Assembly: GCF_900142445.1 (NCBI RefSeq)
Contig: NZ_FRAV01000022.1
Span: 26,827-90,826, forward strand
Origin: Chryseobacterium polytrichastri
GTDB lineage: Bacteria > Bacteroidota > Bacteroidia > Flavobacteriales > Weeksellaceae
Length of the DNA stretch: 64,000 nt
Reading direction: 5' to 3'
Positions 1 through 8,983 of the stretch are shown here, piece after piece. A model generated the notes under the pieces. The model searched no databases and was not told the origin of the DNA. It was given only the letters and a program-made list of their open reading frames with translations. The stretch's first letter is position 1. Every line of letters begins with the position of its first letter. The position numbers were made by a program, and so were the translations under genes.

Positions 1-197
1 AAATAAGTAAAAGGTAAAATGGCAAAAATGCGTAAGAAAAAAATTAGCAATTTTGCGGCTTTGCAGTCCGGCCTTTTCGTCGAAAAATAAGTAAACTGAT
101 TAATTTTAAATTTGAGAATGAGGGAATTTGAAAACTTACATCTTTACATAACATCTAACTACTACATAAAACTTTCAAACCCTCATATTCTCAAACT

Positions 198-1244
198 TTA
201 TATTTTCTTTGCACTCACCAGAACATTCATTCCGGAAAGTAATTTTTCGTTATTCTGATTATTATCAAGAATAATTTTCACTGGAAATCTCTGTTCTATT
301 TTAACGAAGTTTCCCGTTGCATTATCTGGTTTTACTAAAGAAAACTGAGAACCCGAAGCAGGTGAAATTGATACAATTTTTCCTTTAAATTCAACATCAG
401 GAAAAGCATCTGCAGTAATTGTAATTTCTTGTTTTTGATCAATTTGTCCCAACTGAGTTTCTTTATAATTAGCAATAATCCATTTTTCTTTGCTTACAAT
501 CTGAACTAAGGCTTGACCCTCTTTGATTAACTGACCTTCTTGAATTGTTTTCTTTCCAACCCAACCATCATAAGGCGCTGTAACTACTGTGTAGGAAAGG
601 AAAAGTTGAGCATTATTCAAGCTTGCAGAACTTTGTTGGATCTGGCTTTTCGCCGGAGCAACTTTAGTTTCCTGTTCGTTTGCACTTGCTTTTACAGCAT
701 TTTTTTGCTGTTCTAATGCTAAAAGATTGGCTTTTGCCTGGTCATATGAAGCTTTTACATTTTCAAACTGTTGTTCAGTAGCGGCATCTTCTGAAACCAG
801 GTTTCTATATCTCTTAAAATCTTGTTCCGTTCTCCAAATATCAATTTTTGCAGAGGCGATTTTAGCATCAATGATTTTGGTGTCACTTTCTTTTGTGTTT
901 ACCCCACTTTGGATGGTGGTAATGTTTTCAGAATTGGCGTGAAGATTGGCTTCTGCCATTTTCACTTGGTTTACAAATTCTCTGTTATCAATGATGATTA
1001 AAGTATCTCCTTTATGAACGAATTGGTTTTCGTTGAATTTTATTGTTTTAATGAAACCTGAAACTTTACTGGAAACAGGCGTAATATATTGTTCGATCTG
1101 CGCGTCGTTTGTAGTAACATTTTTTCTCGAAAAAAGATAGAAACTTAGCATTCCCGTGATTCCGCTGATAATAAGGATCCAGGCCAATAAAGTGATCGTT
1201 TTATTGATTCTTTTTTCTTTTTGTGTTAATTGCTTCTGTGCCAT
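198..1244 (-). CDS. HlyD/EmrA-family membrane fusion protein of a drug efflux pump
   Basis: Periplasmic adaptor that links an inner-membrane transporter to an outer-membrane channel. The 348-aa protein has one N-terminal membrane helix (about residues 15-35), then a split biotinyl-lipoyl domain around a long alpha-hairpin rich in Gln, Ala and Lys (about 75-215), and a beta-barrel segment containing VTAPYDGWVGKK. This order is classic for the EmrA/HlyD_D23 group. It lies 6 bases downstream of the TolC-type gene, so the two are surely co-transcribed. The usual third partner, an EmrB-type MFS pump, is not seen in the 197 bases downstream and would lie outside the window if present. The family is certain; the substrate is unknown. 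Confidence 0.93.
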   Translation of the reverse strand: MAQKQLTQKEKRINKTITLLAWILIISGITGMLSFYLFSRKNVTTNDAQIEQYITPVSSKVSGFIKTIKFNENQFVHKGDTLIIIDNREFVNQVKMAEANLHANSENITTIQSGVNTKESDTKIIDAKIASAKIDIWRTEQDFKRYRNLVSEDAATEQQFENVKASYDQAKANLLALEQQKNAVKASANEQETKVAPAKSQIQQSSASLNNAQLFLSYTVVTAPYDGWVGKKTIQEGQLIKEGQALVQIVSKEKWIIANYKETQLGQIDQKQEITITADAFPDVEFKGKIVSISPASGSQFSLVKPDNATGNFVKIEQRFPVKIILDNNQNNEKLLSGMNVLVSAKKI

Positions 1245-1250
1245 AGTTTT

Positions 1251-2588
1251 TTACAGGTTACCAATCGTATATTGGAGTTGGTAATATTTAAGTTGTCGGT
1301 TTATTTTTACGGATATAAGATTAGATTGTGCTTCCAGATTAGCGTTGTCTGCATCAATAAGTTCAGTAATTAAGCTTAATTTATTGATATATTTTGTTCT
1401 TACAATACGGTAGTTTTCTTTCGCTTGATCAATAGCTTCTTCAGCAATTTTCATTTTTTGATCGGTTTCTTCAAACTTTTTATACGCTTCATAGACATTG
1501 TGTCTTACGTTTTCATCATTCTCTTCGATTTGAAGTTTCGCTAAACTTATATTTTCTTTTGCTTCCTGCATTTTGTATTTATTTTTATACAAACTTTCAA
1601 TAGGATAGGTAAGATTCACCCCAATCATTCCCAAGCGGTAAGCATAAGGCTCAGGAGGGAAAAACATCATATTCGGATATTTTAAAAAATATTCTCCGCC
1701 TGCTGTTATTTTAGGTAAATAATTCGCTCTTGTTATTTTTTGATCCAGTTGTTTTAATGAAAGGTTTTTGTGTGTCATTTCAACAGATTCGTTTTTGGTT
1801 AAAGCAGTTTCTGTTAATTCATCTACATATGGAATTTCAGCTTTATCAGAAATTAGATCTTCTGTATTAACATGCATTTCCTGATTTTCCGGAAGGGAAA
1901 GAATTGTTTTTAATTTATGTTCTGCGATTTGAATATCATTATCTAATTCCGTCCAGCTCATTTTGTGATTAGAAAGTTGTAGAGAGGTTCTCAATACTTC
2001 ATTCACTGTTACGACGCCGTTTGCTTTTAAAGCTTTTACCTGTTTGATATTCACAGAATCTTCTTTCATTTTATCATTAATCAAACTTTGCTGTTCTTTT
2101 AAATGATGGATCTGAAGAAAAGCAGTGATAATTTCCATCGTAAGCTGTCTCTCATCGAGATGCGTTTTTAAACTTGAAATTTCGGTATCAATGGATGCTT
2201 TTTTCTCGGTATTTTTAATTTTTCCTCCCATGTAAACGGGAATCGAAGCTGAAAGCGTGAAATCATACATTCCATTAATAATATCATATTTAGTGGCTTT
2301 TCCGAATACGCCATTCTCATGTTGAAAAAGATTGGAAACCTGAGTATAGCTTGTATGAAATTCAATGTCCGGTAATTTTTCCATTTTGAGATCTTTCTCT
2401 TTGGTTTCGGACATTTGTTGTTTTAAATGGCTTATCTGAATATTTTTATTGTTCTTTAGACCCAATTCAACAGCTTGTTGTAGGCTGAGGGATTGATAGT
2501 CTATCATTTGTGAGTGTAGAAAGCTGCTTATCAATAATAAGCACAACGCAATGCCTTGATATCTACATGCGTTAAATATCATTTTCAT
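1251..2588 (-). CDS. TolC-family outer membrane efflux protein
   Basis: Outer-membrane channel component of a tripartite exporter. The 445-aa protein starts with a signal peptide (hydrophobic ALCLLLISSFLHSQ near residues 14-27). Two OEP repeats follow, each dominated by long amphipathic helices, for example LSLQQAVELGLKNNKNIQIS at the first repeat and many Glu/Lys/Gln heptads near the C-terminus. It is the first gene of the operon with the HlyD-type adaptor. It is divergent from the AraC-type regulator at 2726, which may therefore control it. A second ATG two codons inside is an equally possible start. Confidence 0.93.
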   Translation of the reverse strand: MKMIFNACRYQGIALCLLLISSFLHSQMIDYQSLSLQQAVELGLKNNKNIQISHLKQQMSETKEKDLKMEKLPDIEFHTSYTQVSNLFQHENGVFGKATKYDIINGMYDFTLSASIPVYMGGKIKNTEKKASIDTEISSLKTHLDERQLTMEIITAFLQIHHLKEQQSLINDKMKEDSVNIKQVKALKANGVVTVNEVLRTSLQLSNHKMSWTELDNDIQIAEHKLKTILSLPENQEMHVNTEDLISDKAEIPYVDELTETALTKNESVEMTHKNLSLKQLDQKITRANYLPKITAGGEYFLKYPNMMFFPPEPYAYRLGMIGVNLTYPIESLYKNKYKMQEAKENISLAKLQIEENDENVRHNVYEAYKKFEETDQKMKIAEEAIDQAKENYRIVRTKYINKLSLITELIDADNANLEAQSNLISVKINRQLKYYQLQYTIGNL

Positions 2589-2629
2589 AATTTAATTGAA
2601 GGTTTTTTGATAAATTGATTTTGATAGTG

Positions 2630-2637
2630 CAAAGTTA
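2630..2637 (-). promoter_or_regulatory. -7 box of the efflux operon
   Basis: On the minus strand the sequence TAACTTTG matches the Bacteroidota -7 consensus TAnnTTTG, about 40 bases upstream of the TolC gene start. No convincing -33 TTG is visible at the usual distance, so the promoter may depend on an activator such as the divergent AraC protein. Confidence 0.5.
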
Positions 2638-2725
2638 CGGGGTAGAGCACTAGACCTGATTTGTGAAAACAGAAAAAGATTTGTTCATTTACGCCAATGT
2701 GAGATTTTCTTCTTACCTTTATTGT

Positions 2726-3529
2726 ATGAATGATAGTCATTTTGGAGCTGTAGAAGAAGAAGATGCCGAATTTTATGTATTTAATGTACTTGCAGGAAGT
2801 ATAACAACGGATGTTCATTATCACGGATCTGCACAATTAGTCTATGCAGAGGGCGGTATTGTGCATGTTTTTACAGATTTAAAACATTGGTATCTTCCTG
2901 CAAGATGCTTTATGTGGATTCCCGCCGGAACTCCACATTATATCTTTAGTTCAAGTCCGAAAGTAGATTTATATAATTTTTATTTTAAAAAAGAAGAAAA
3001 TGAAAATGGCTTTTTTGATGAAATTAATGTGTATTCGGTAAGTCATTTGCTTCGGGAGATGATTTTATATACAAAAGACTGGGATGGGAAAATCACAAAA
3101 AATGACAGTTCGAAATATTATTTCCTCAAAGCGCTGAAAAGTATTCTTCCTGAAAAGAGAGACAAAAATTTAGCATTTCCGGTGCAGCATCCTTTTCCAA
3201 AAGATGAAACCTTGTTGAAGATTGCTAAATATATTCATGCTAACCTTGAAAAACCTCTTACGATTGAATCTACTGCCAAAGAATTCGGTATGAGTACAAG
3301 AACCCTGTCCAGAAAGTTTAAAGAGATTTTAGGGATGAATTACGTTCGTTTTCTGCGTGCTTTAAGAATCACCCGTTCCTTAGAGTTGATGTTGGAAGGA
3401 AAGTATAATATGTACGAGATTGCGATGATGGTTGGCTATAACAGCTTGTCTTCTTTCAGCAATATTTTTAAAAAGGTAATTGGGGTTGCGCCGAGTGAAT
3501 ATCAGCAGAAATTAAAGGGGAATAGGTGA
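2726..3529 (+). CDS. AraC-family transcriptional regulator
   Basis: DNA-binding regulator with a cupin-like sensor domain in the N-terminal half (YHGSAQLVYAEGG, then IPAGTPHYI) and a C-terminal AraC DNA-binding domain of two helix-turn-helices (ESTAKEFGMSTRTLSRKFKE and EIAMMVGYNSLSSFSNIFKK). It is transcribed away from the TolC/HlyD export genes, the usual arrangement for a regulator of that pump. The frame is also open from a GTG at 2663, giving 288 aa. I prefer the ATG at 2726 (267 aa) because the extra 21 residues look like translated leader, but this is not certain. The effector is unknown. Confidence 0.88.
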   Translation: MNDSHFGAVEEEDAEFYVFNVLAGSITTDVHYHGSAQLVYAEGGIVHVFTDLKHWYLPARCFMWIPAGTPHYIFSSSPKVDLYNFYFKKEENENGFFDEINVYSVSHLLREMILYTKDWDGKITKNDSSKYYFLKALKSILPEKRDKNLAFPVQHPFPKDETLLKIAKYIHANLEKPLTIESTAKEFGMSTRTLSRKFKEILGMNYVRFLRALRITRSLELMLEGKYNMYEIAMMVGYNSLSSFSNIFKKVIGVAPSEYQQKLKGNR

Positions 3530-3539
3530 GTGGGAGAGT

Positions 3540-3800
3540 TGGAGTGTTGGAGTGTATGAGGATTTTAGTGTCATCGCGAAGAGTGTAGCGACAAAGCAGT
3601 TTTTACTGTAAAAAATATTAGCTCAATGATTGGACTTTTACGAAGTTTGTCATTCTGGAAGAATCTCAACAATAATTTTTACCATTTGGTCTCTACAAAA
3701 AGAGTCTAGATTCCTGCGGAATGACAAAGAGGGTGGTGAAGTTGTGACATCGAGTTTTTTTTGAGATTGCTTCGTCGCTACGCTCCTCGCAATGACATAA
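3540..3800. repeat. intergenic block of two nested inverted repeats
   Basis: The 326 bases between the AraC gene and rplI hold an outer inverted repeat, 3569-3599 against 3767-3797 (26 of 31 positions complementary; core GTAGCGAC / GTCGCTAC). Inside it is a second inverted repeat, 3645-3666 against 3708-3729 (TTTGTCATTC / GAATGACAAA ends). No reading frame of note is present. These look like dispersed flavobacterial palindromic repeats of the kind read as '...gcgaggagcgtagcgac...'. A related half-copy occurs near 52600. Confidence 0.7.
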
Positions 3801-3827
3801 AAAAAACCACTTCAAACGAAGTGGTTT
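3801..3827 (-). terminator. terminator of the rpsF-rpsR-rplI operon
   Basis: Read on the minus strand: stem AACCACTTC / GAAGTGGTT with a short loop, followed by a run of T. It lies just past the rplI stop codon. Confidence 0.85.
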
Positions 3828-3855
3828 ATATATTTGAGAAAATCTCTTTAGAATC

Positions 3856-4377
3856 TTAAGCTTCTTCAGAAGGAGTTTCTTCTACAGCAACTACTTTCTT
3901 AGGAGCAGCTGGTTTAGGAGCTTCTACTGGAGCGTCAGATACGATGTCGAATTCGAAGTTGTACTCAACATTTCTATGTAATCTGATGTTAGCAGTTACT
4001 TTACCAGTTCTCTTAATAGTGTTTCCTGGGATTTTGATGTATTTCTTCTCTACAGAAACTCCAGCTTTAGCAAGAGCAGCAGAAAGATCTGCATTGTTGA
4101 TAGATCCGAATAATTTATCACCAGAACCTACTTTTGCAGGAATGATAACTATAGTTTTCTTCAATTGATCTACTACACCGTTAGCTGTAGCGATTAATTT
4201 AGCTTCTTCTTCTTTTCTAGCTTCCAAAGTAGCTTCTAGAGCTGCTTTGTTTTTAGGTGTAGCTAAAAGTGCAATTCCCTGAGGAAGTAAGAAGTTTCTA
4301 GCATAACCTGGTTTTACGCTTACTGTATCGAATTCAAGACCTAAGTTTTCTACGTCTTTTTTTAGGATAATGTCCAT
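3856..4377 (-). CDS. rplI: 50S ribosomal protein L9
   Basis: Large-subunit ribosomal protein that binds 23S rRNA near the L1 stalk. The N-terminal domain carries the L9 signature (MDIILKKDVENLGLEFDTVS, then KPGYARNFLLPQGIAL at about 22-37). A helical linker and the C-terminal rRNA-binding domain follow. At 173 aa it is about 25 residues longer than the typical L9, because of an Ala/Pro/Lys/Glu-rich tail after residue 150, which looks like low-complexity extension. It is the third gene of an rpsF-rpsR-rplI operon and sits 118 bases after rpsR. Confidence 0.98.
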   Translation of the reverse strand: MDIILKKDVENLGLEFDTVSVKPGYARNFLLPQGIALLATPKNKAALEATLEARKEEEAKLIATANGVVDQLKKTIVIIPAKVGSGDKLFGSINNADLSAALAKAGVSVEKKYIKIPGNTIKRTGKVTANIRLHRNVEYNFEFDIVSDAPVEAPKPAAPKKVVAVEETPSEEA

Positions 4378-4495
4378 TGTTGTTGTCCTTTTTTAGATTT
4401 TAGATCACTCTAAAATCAAGTTAGAATTAAAATTATTTATTCAGCAACAAAAGAAGAAAGCAAGCTCTCTTCTTTTATTTATTTTTTGTTGTGGC

Positions 4496-4798
4496 TTATT
4501 TCAACAAGTCAGCTACGTAAGGCATCAAAGCAAGGTGTCTTGCTCTTTTGATAGCAGCAGAAACTTTTCTTTGGTATTTCAAAGAAGTTCCAGTGTATCT
4601 TCTTGGTAAGATTTTACCTTGTTCGTTTACAAACTGTAATAAGAAATCAGCATCTTTGTAATCAACGTGCTTAATTCCGAATTTTTTGAATCTACAATAT
4701 TTCTTTTCAGATTTTGTATTGATATCAAGGGGAGTTAAGAATTTTACTTCTGATTCTCCTCCAGCTGAGGCTTGTTTAGCCATATCATCTATTGCCAT
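4496..4798 (-). CDS. rpsR: 30S ribosomal protein S18
   Basis: Small-subunit ribosomal protein that pairs with S6 on the platform. The 100-aa protein has an N-terminal extension of about 30 residues, then the conserved S18 core: [40 protein letters not shown] and the basic C-terminus. It follows rpsF after 31 bases in the classic S6-S18-L9 order. No ssb or priB gene lies between, as expected for Bacteroidota. Confidence 0.98.
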   Translation of the reverse strand: MAIDDMAKQASAGGESEVKFLTPLDINTKSEKKYCRFKKFGIKHVDYKDADFLLQFVNEQGKILPRRYTGTSLKYQRKVSAAIKRARHLALMPYVADLLK

Positions 4799-4829
4799 GT
4801 CTTGTCTTTTTTAAAAAATTGGGTTAATA

Positions 4830-5171
4830 TTAAGCCTTAGCTGTCTTTACTTTAGTTCTTCTAGTGATAGCGTACTCTACAGCATGCTTGTCTAGTTTTG
4901 TAGTAAGGTAACGAATTACTCTTTCGTCACGTTTGAATGCTAATTCTAAGTCAGCAACTACAGTACCTTCACCTTTAAATTCAATTAAAGTGTAAAATCC
5001 GTTCTTTTTTAATTGGATCGGATAAGCTAATTTTTTTAGTCCCCAGTTTTCTTTGGCAACGATTTCGCAGTTCTTTTCTTTGATAAGATCTTCGAATTTT
5101 TTCACTGCTTCCTCCACCTGAGCATCAGATAGAACGGGAGTTAAAATGAAAACAGTTTCGTAATTGTTCAT
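4830..5171 (-). CDS. rpsF: 30S ribosomal protein S6
   Basis: Small-subunit protein and partner of S18. At 113 aa it starts with [20 protein letters not shown] and contains [10 protein letters not shown] and the C-terminal [17 protein letters not shown] typical of S6. It is the first gene of the operon. The flavobacterial promoter about 35 bases upstream supports the start. No acidic C-terminal Glu tail is present. Confidence 0.98.
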   Translation of the reverse strand: MNNYETVFILTPVLSDAQVEEAVKKFEDLIKEKNCEIVAKENWGLKKLAYPIQLKKNGFYTLIEFKGEGTVVADLELAFKRDERVIRYLTTKLDKHAVEYAITRRTKVKTAKA

Positions 5172-5205
5172 AATGTTAAATGAATTTGTTAATTATTTCG
5201 AGGTG

Positions 5206-5236
5206 CAAAATTATGTATTTTATTTCTAATACACAA
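5206..5236 (-). promoter_or_regulatory. rpsF: promoter of rpsF-rpsR-rplI
   Basis: On the minus strand, TTG (5236-5234), 20 bases, then TAATTTTG (5213-5206). This is a good match to the Bacteroidota consensus and lies about 35 bases before the rpsF ATG. Confidence 0.7.
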
Positions 5237-5370
5237 TATATGGCTTAATTATTTATGAAAAAAAAGTGAATTCTAGAAGGTTAATTATCAATCGTGAATA
5301 GTGATTTTTTTGAAAATTAATATATAATCGAATCTATTTATTGAAAAATCCAGAATTGTATTTATTTTTC

Positions 5371-5449
5371 ACACTAAAACACTAAAACACTAAAACACTA
5401 AAACACTAAAACACTAAAACACTAAAACACTAAAACACTAAAACACTAA
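5371..5449. repeat. 8-bp tandem repeat ACACTAAA, about 10 copies
   Basis: An uninterrupted array of ACACTAAA units, 79 bases long, begins in the spacer and ends inside the stop codon (5446-5448) of the ClC gene. Unit changes on the spacer side would not alter the protein. Perfect identity between units suggests recent or ongoing slippage. Confidence 0.95.
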
Positions 5450-6801
5450 TCCTCCTTATTTCTAATCTCCGTCAAGAAATTCGCTTTTATAACATCATAC
5501 AATGAATGTCTGCTTACTAGAATGGAAGCAATAGAAGAAATCATTCCCGCTAACATCAGATGAAAAATCAGAGAATGTCTGTCGGTCATTTCAAGAACAA
5601 TAATGGCTGATGTAAACGGGGCACGTGTGATTCCTGTAAGGAAGGCAACCATTCCTCCTAAAATAACTACGTTGCTTTCGTTTGGCGTTAAATGTATTGC
5701 TCCTGAAATTACAGATCCGATACTTGCTCCTGCAGTTAAAGCGGGTGCGAAAATTCCACCTGCACCGCCAGAAGTGAAAGATAGGGCAGGACCTAACATT
5801 CTTAAAATGGGAACATACCAATCTTCATGTTTATTCTGTGTGAAAAGTACACGCTGCATAATTTCTTTTCCTGAGCCTAGAATTTCTCTATTAATAAAAT
5901 AGGCTATTGAAGCTATAAAAAGTGCGCATACAATAAGGAAAGCAACATTTGATCTGTCGGTTTTCAATTTTCTTTTTTTCCAGTCATTCATTTTAAGCAT
6001 GGTTACGGAAAGCTGACTCGCCATAATTCCTGAAATTCCCGCCACTAAAATAATCGGAAACATCACCATTAAAGAAACATCATGCGTTTTAGGATAGCCT
6101 AGATATAAATAAGATCCAGCAAAGGTCTGAGCTGTTAATCCTGCGATGATAACTGCGGTGAAAAGAGCTGTTTTAAAGTAATTAATATGCGTTTTTGAGA
6201 GTTCTTCAACGGCAAATACAATTCCGCCAAGCGGAGTGTTGAAGGCGGCTGCAAGACCTGCTGCTGCGCCTGTCATGATCATGTTTTTCTTGGATATTTT
6301 GGGCCACCAATGGGGAAGATATTCGTTGACCTTTCTAAAAACTGAACCTGCGATCTGGATTGTTGGTCCTTCTCTACCCACAGCGCCTCCGCCGATCACT
6401 AATATAACAGAGGAAAGGATTTTAAAAAAGATAATTTTAAGACTTAAAAGACTTCTTATTTTGGTGTGTTCTTTTGGATTGGCTAATTCAACAGCGGCCA
6501 TTACTTGAGGTATTCCGCTTCCTTTGGCATTAGGCGCAAATTCTTTCACCAGCCACCAGGAAAGTACAAAGCCAATTGGAGCAATGATGAAGATCATCCA
6601 GTCATGCCAATGAAGAATGATTTCCAATAGTTTTTCTCCCCAAGCGAAAATTTTAGCATACATTACAGCGACAAAACCTGTAATTACAGATCCAATCCAA
6701 AAAGGAATCGCCTGAAGCAGGTTGTACTTCAGTTGTTCGTTTCGAATATTGTCGAAGGATTTTTTGAGACTTCTTCGAATGAGGGTGAAAATTTTCAACA
6801 T
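5446..6801 (-). CDS. ClC-family chloride channel/antiporter
   Basis: Inner-membrane chloride transporter of the ClC fold. The 451-aa, strongly hydrophobic protein carries the selectivity-filter motifs in order: GSGIPQ (94-99), GREGPTIQ (142-149, with the gating glutamate of H+/Cl- exchangers present) and GGIFAP near 350. No C-terminal CBS domains follow, so this is the short bacterial type. The gating Glu suggests an exchanger rather than a channel. It is a single gene; the stop codon lies in an 8-bp tandem array. Confidence 0.93.
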   Translation of the reverse strand: MLKIFTLIRRSLKKSFDNIRNEQLKYNLLQAIPFWIGSVITGFVAVMYAKIFAWGEKLLEIILHWHDWMIFIIAPIGFVLSWWLVKEFAPNAKGSGIPQVMAAVELANPKEHTKIRSLLSLKIIFFKILSSVILVIGGGAVGREGPTIQIAGSVFRKVNEYLPHWWPKISKKNMIMTGAAAGLAAAFNTPLGGIVFAVEELSKTHINYFKTALFTAVIIAGLTAQTFAGSYLYLGYPKTHDVSLMVMFPIILVAGISGIMASQLSVTMLKMNDWKKRKLKTDRSNVAFLIVCALFIASIAYFINREILGSGKEIMQRVLFTQNKHEDWYVPILRMLGPALSFTSGGAGGIFAPALTAGASIGSVISGAIHLTPNESNVVILGGMVAFLTGITRAPFTSAIIVLEMTDRHSLIFHLMLAGMISSIASILVSRHSLYDVIKANFLTEIRNKED

Positions 6802-6843
6802 TTGTTAAATTTGAGATGCTAAAATACGTTAAAAATGCGAAAT

Positions 6844-7470
6844 TTATATTTGTTTGAGAAAATTCGAGATTATTAAAGCATTATTTAAGGTAAGTTTTTT
6901 CGGGATGGCAAAACTTAAAATATCGTTTTTAATTTCCAGATGAAAATCTTCGTCCGGAAAGCTTTTGATAATTTCTTTTCTTGTAGGATTTAAAAATTCC
7001 ATTGTTTTATATTTATCACTTCCCAGCACATAAAAATCTTTAAAGTCTCGATCATCTTTAAAATTGATGTTGAAACTACTAAAAATTCCTGCGATTTTAT
7101 CTGCAAATTTTTTCTTATTGATTGAGATGAAATTAAAGTCCTCATCTAATTTTTTAAACCCTAAACATTGTAAAGTATCAAATTTATTGTTTGTACGAGC
7201 TCCTTTTACGGTTGTCTCTATTTTGTTGATTATAAAAAGATAAAAACCGGTTGTATTGTTTTTATTAGTGATATAATAACAGATTTTGGGTATGATTAAA
7301 GGGTTTTCACTTTTAGAAATGAATTGATTATAGGGAGAATCTTCAATGTTAATCACAGAAATAGAATAGCTTTCAATTAGCTTGTCATAAATTTCAAAAA
7401 TTAACTTTTCCTCCTCTTTAGAAAAATCAAAAAGTTTAATGACGTCTAATTTTCTAAAATCAAGTTCCAT
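6844..7470 (-). CDS. hypothetical protein, 208 aa
   Basis: I do not recognise this protein. It is Lys/Phe/Ile-rich, soluble-looking, without signal peptide, membrane helix or an obvious catalytic motif. Its start (MELDFRKLDVIKLFDFSKEE) resembles a helical interaction domain, and Phe/Asp patterns recur through the middle. It stands 42 bases upstream of the ClC gene on the same strand and could be co-transcribed with it. Codon use looks like the neighbours but slightly more A+T-rich. Confidence 0.7.
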   Translation of the reverse strand: MELDFRKLDVIKLFDFSKEEEKLIFEIYDKLIESYSISVINIEDSPYNQFISKSENPLIIPKICYYITNKNNTTGFYLFIINKIETTVKGARTNNKFDTLQCLGFKKLDEDFNFISINKKKFADKIAGIFSSFNINFKDDRDFKDFYVLGSDKYKTMEFLNPTRKEIIKSFPDEDFHLEIKNDILSFAIPKKLTLNNALIISNFLKQI

Positions 7471-7510
7471 TTTTTTTTAATATTAGGTAAGCCTAAATTA
7501 AGCAATAAAA

Positions 7511-7540
7511 AAACCTCCGAAAAATAAATTTCGAAGGTTT
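7511..7540 (-). terminator. terminator after the E2 gene
   Basis: Minus strand: AAACCTTCGAAA stem with TTTCGGAGGTTT, followed by seven T. It lies about 70 bases past the E2 stop codon. Confidence 0.8.
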
Positions 7541-7612
7541 GTATGTGAATGTTTCAATAAGCTCAACATGATAATTGTATCATTTATGACTTATCAATAA
7601 TCATGTATTGAT

Positions 7613-8920
7613 TTATACTTCCGTATTCATATCCCAGTTCTGAAGATAATCATGAACATGTTTCAAGAACATACCTCCAAGAGAACCGTCTACCACTCTG
7701 TGGTCATATGAGTGAGACATAAACATTAACTGACGGATCGCAATTACGTCACCATCTTTAGTTTCAAGAACTGCAGGTTTTTTAACGATTGCTCCGATTG
7801 CTAAAATAGCTACCTGAGGCTGAGGAATAATAGGTGTTCCCATTAAGTTTCCAAAGCTTCCTACGTTAGAAATAGTATAGGTTGCCCCTTGAGTATCTTC
7901 AGGTCTTAATTTTTTATTTCTTGCTCTGTAAGCTAAGTCATTGATTGCTTTTGCTAACCCTGAAAGAGATAATTGATCTGCATTTTTAATAACAGGAACG
8001 ATAAGGTTTCCGTCTGGAAGGGCAGTAGCCATACCAATATTGATATTTTTCTTCTTGATGATATTCTCACCATTTACAGAAACATTAATCATAGGGTAGT
8101 CCTGAATCGCTTTTACGATTGCTTTTACGAAAATTGGCATGAAAGTTAATTTCTCTCCTTCACGTTTTTCGAAAATATCTTTATGTTTGTTTCTCCATTT
8201 TACAACGTTGGTAACGTCTGTTTCAATGAAAGAGGTAACGTGTGGTGCAATATGTTTCGCTTTAACCATGTTTTCAGCGATGATTTTTCTCATTCTGTCC
8301 ATAGGAATGATCTCGTCACCTGCAGCAACCGGAACCGTAGAGGCCGGAGCTGATACTGGTTTAGCTACTACAACTGCTGGCTGAGCCGGAGCAGCTTGAG
8401 GTTGATTTCCTCTGTTAGCTACATGCGCTAAAATATCTTCTTTAGTAATTCTTCCTTCTAAACCGCTTCCTTTGATGGTTTTAAGTTCAGTTTCAGAAAT
8501 ATTTTCTTGTTGAGCAATAGATTTTACAAGAGGTGATAAATAAAGATCTCCTGAGAATTCTACATGTGAAGTAGCGGTAGGTTGTAAAGCACCTTCAATT
8601 GTTTTTAATGTTTCAGTATCTGGAGCTGAAGTTGGAGCCTCCGTTTTTACTTCTTCTGACGATGTAGTTCCGCCTTCTCCTTCAATTTCTAAAATAGCAA
8701 TGGCTTCACCTACTTTGGCAACTTCGTCTTTTTGCTTTAAGATTTTTACAATTTTCCCCGAAACTGGTGTCGGAACGTCTGAATCTACCTTATCTGTTGC
8801 AATTTCTACTACGGAATCATCCTCTTTTACACTATCACCTTCATTGAATAACCAAGTGATAATTGTCGCTTCCATAACACCTTCTCCCATGGAAGGAAGC
8901 AATAATTTGTATTCTGCCAT
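7613..8920 (-). CDS. 2-oxoacid dehydrogenase E2 (dihydrolipoamide acyltransferase)
   Basis: Core acyltransferase of a 2-oxoacid dehydrogenase complex. Domains in order: one lipoyl domain with the lipoylated lysine in EIATDKVDSD (K44); an Ala/Pro linker; a peripheral subunit-binding domain (LSPLVKSIAQQENIS...GRITKEDI, about 128-168); a second Pro/Ala linker; and the catalytic domain ending in DHRVVDG (H407 and D411 catalytic). At 435 aa with a single lipoyl domain it fits the branched-chain or generic E2 better than the multi-lipoyl pyruvate type, but the substrate cannot be fixed from sequence. The E1 and E3 genes are not adjacent. Confidence 0.93.
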   Translation of the reverse strand: MAEYKLLLPSMGEGVMEATIITWLFNEGDSVKEDDSVVEIATDKVDSDVPTPVSGKIVKILKQKDEVAKVGEAIAILEIEGEGGTTSSEEVKTEAPTSAPDTETLKTIEGALQPTATSHVEFSGDLYLSPLVKSIAQQENISETELKTIKGSGLEGRITKEDILAHVANRGNQPQAAPAQPAVVVAKPVSAPASTVPVAAGDEIIPMDRMRKIIAENMVKAKHIAPHVTSFIETDVTNVVKWRNKHKDIFEKREGEKLTFMPIFVKAIVKAIQDYPMINVSVNGENIIKKKNINIGMATALPDGNLIVPVIKNADQLSLSGLAKAINDLAYRARNKKLRPEDTQGATYTISNVGSFGNLMGTPIIPQPQVAILAIGAIVKKPAVLETKDGDVIAIRQLMFMSHSYDHRVVDGSLGGMFLKHVHDYLQNWDMNTEV

Positions 8921-8983
8921 TTTTAATTTTTAGATTTTGACAAATATATAAAAAAAATCGGTTTTTTTATGGAATGTATAATT

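Noticed and set aside
19..90. 23-codon frame near the window start (MAKMRKKK...)
   Set aside because: Short, with no promoter, terminator or recognisable features; it lies in a spacer with a direct repeat of AAATAAGTAAA and is most likely chance.
1..197. Possible start of the MFS pump gene expected after the HlyD gene
   Set aside because: No minus-strand start codon or hydrophobic frame is visible in these bases.
5590..6510. Several 60-100 codon frames on the strand opposite the ClC gene
   Set aside because: They are shadows of a well-supported membrane protein gene; none has a promoter or domain.
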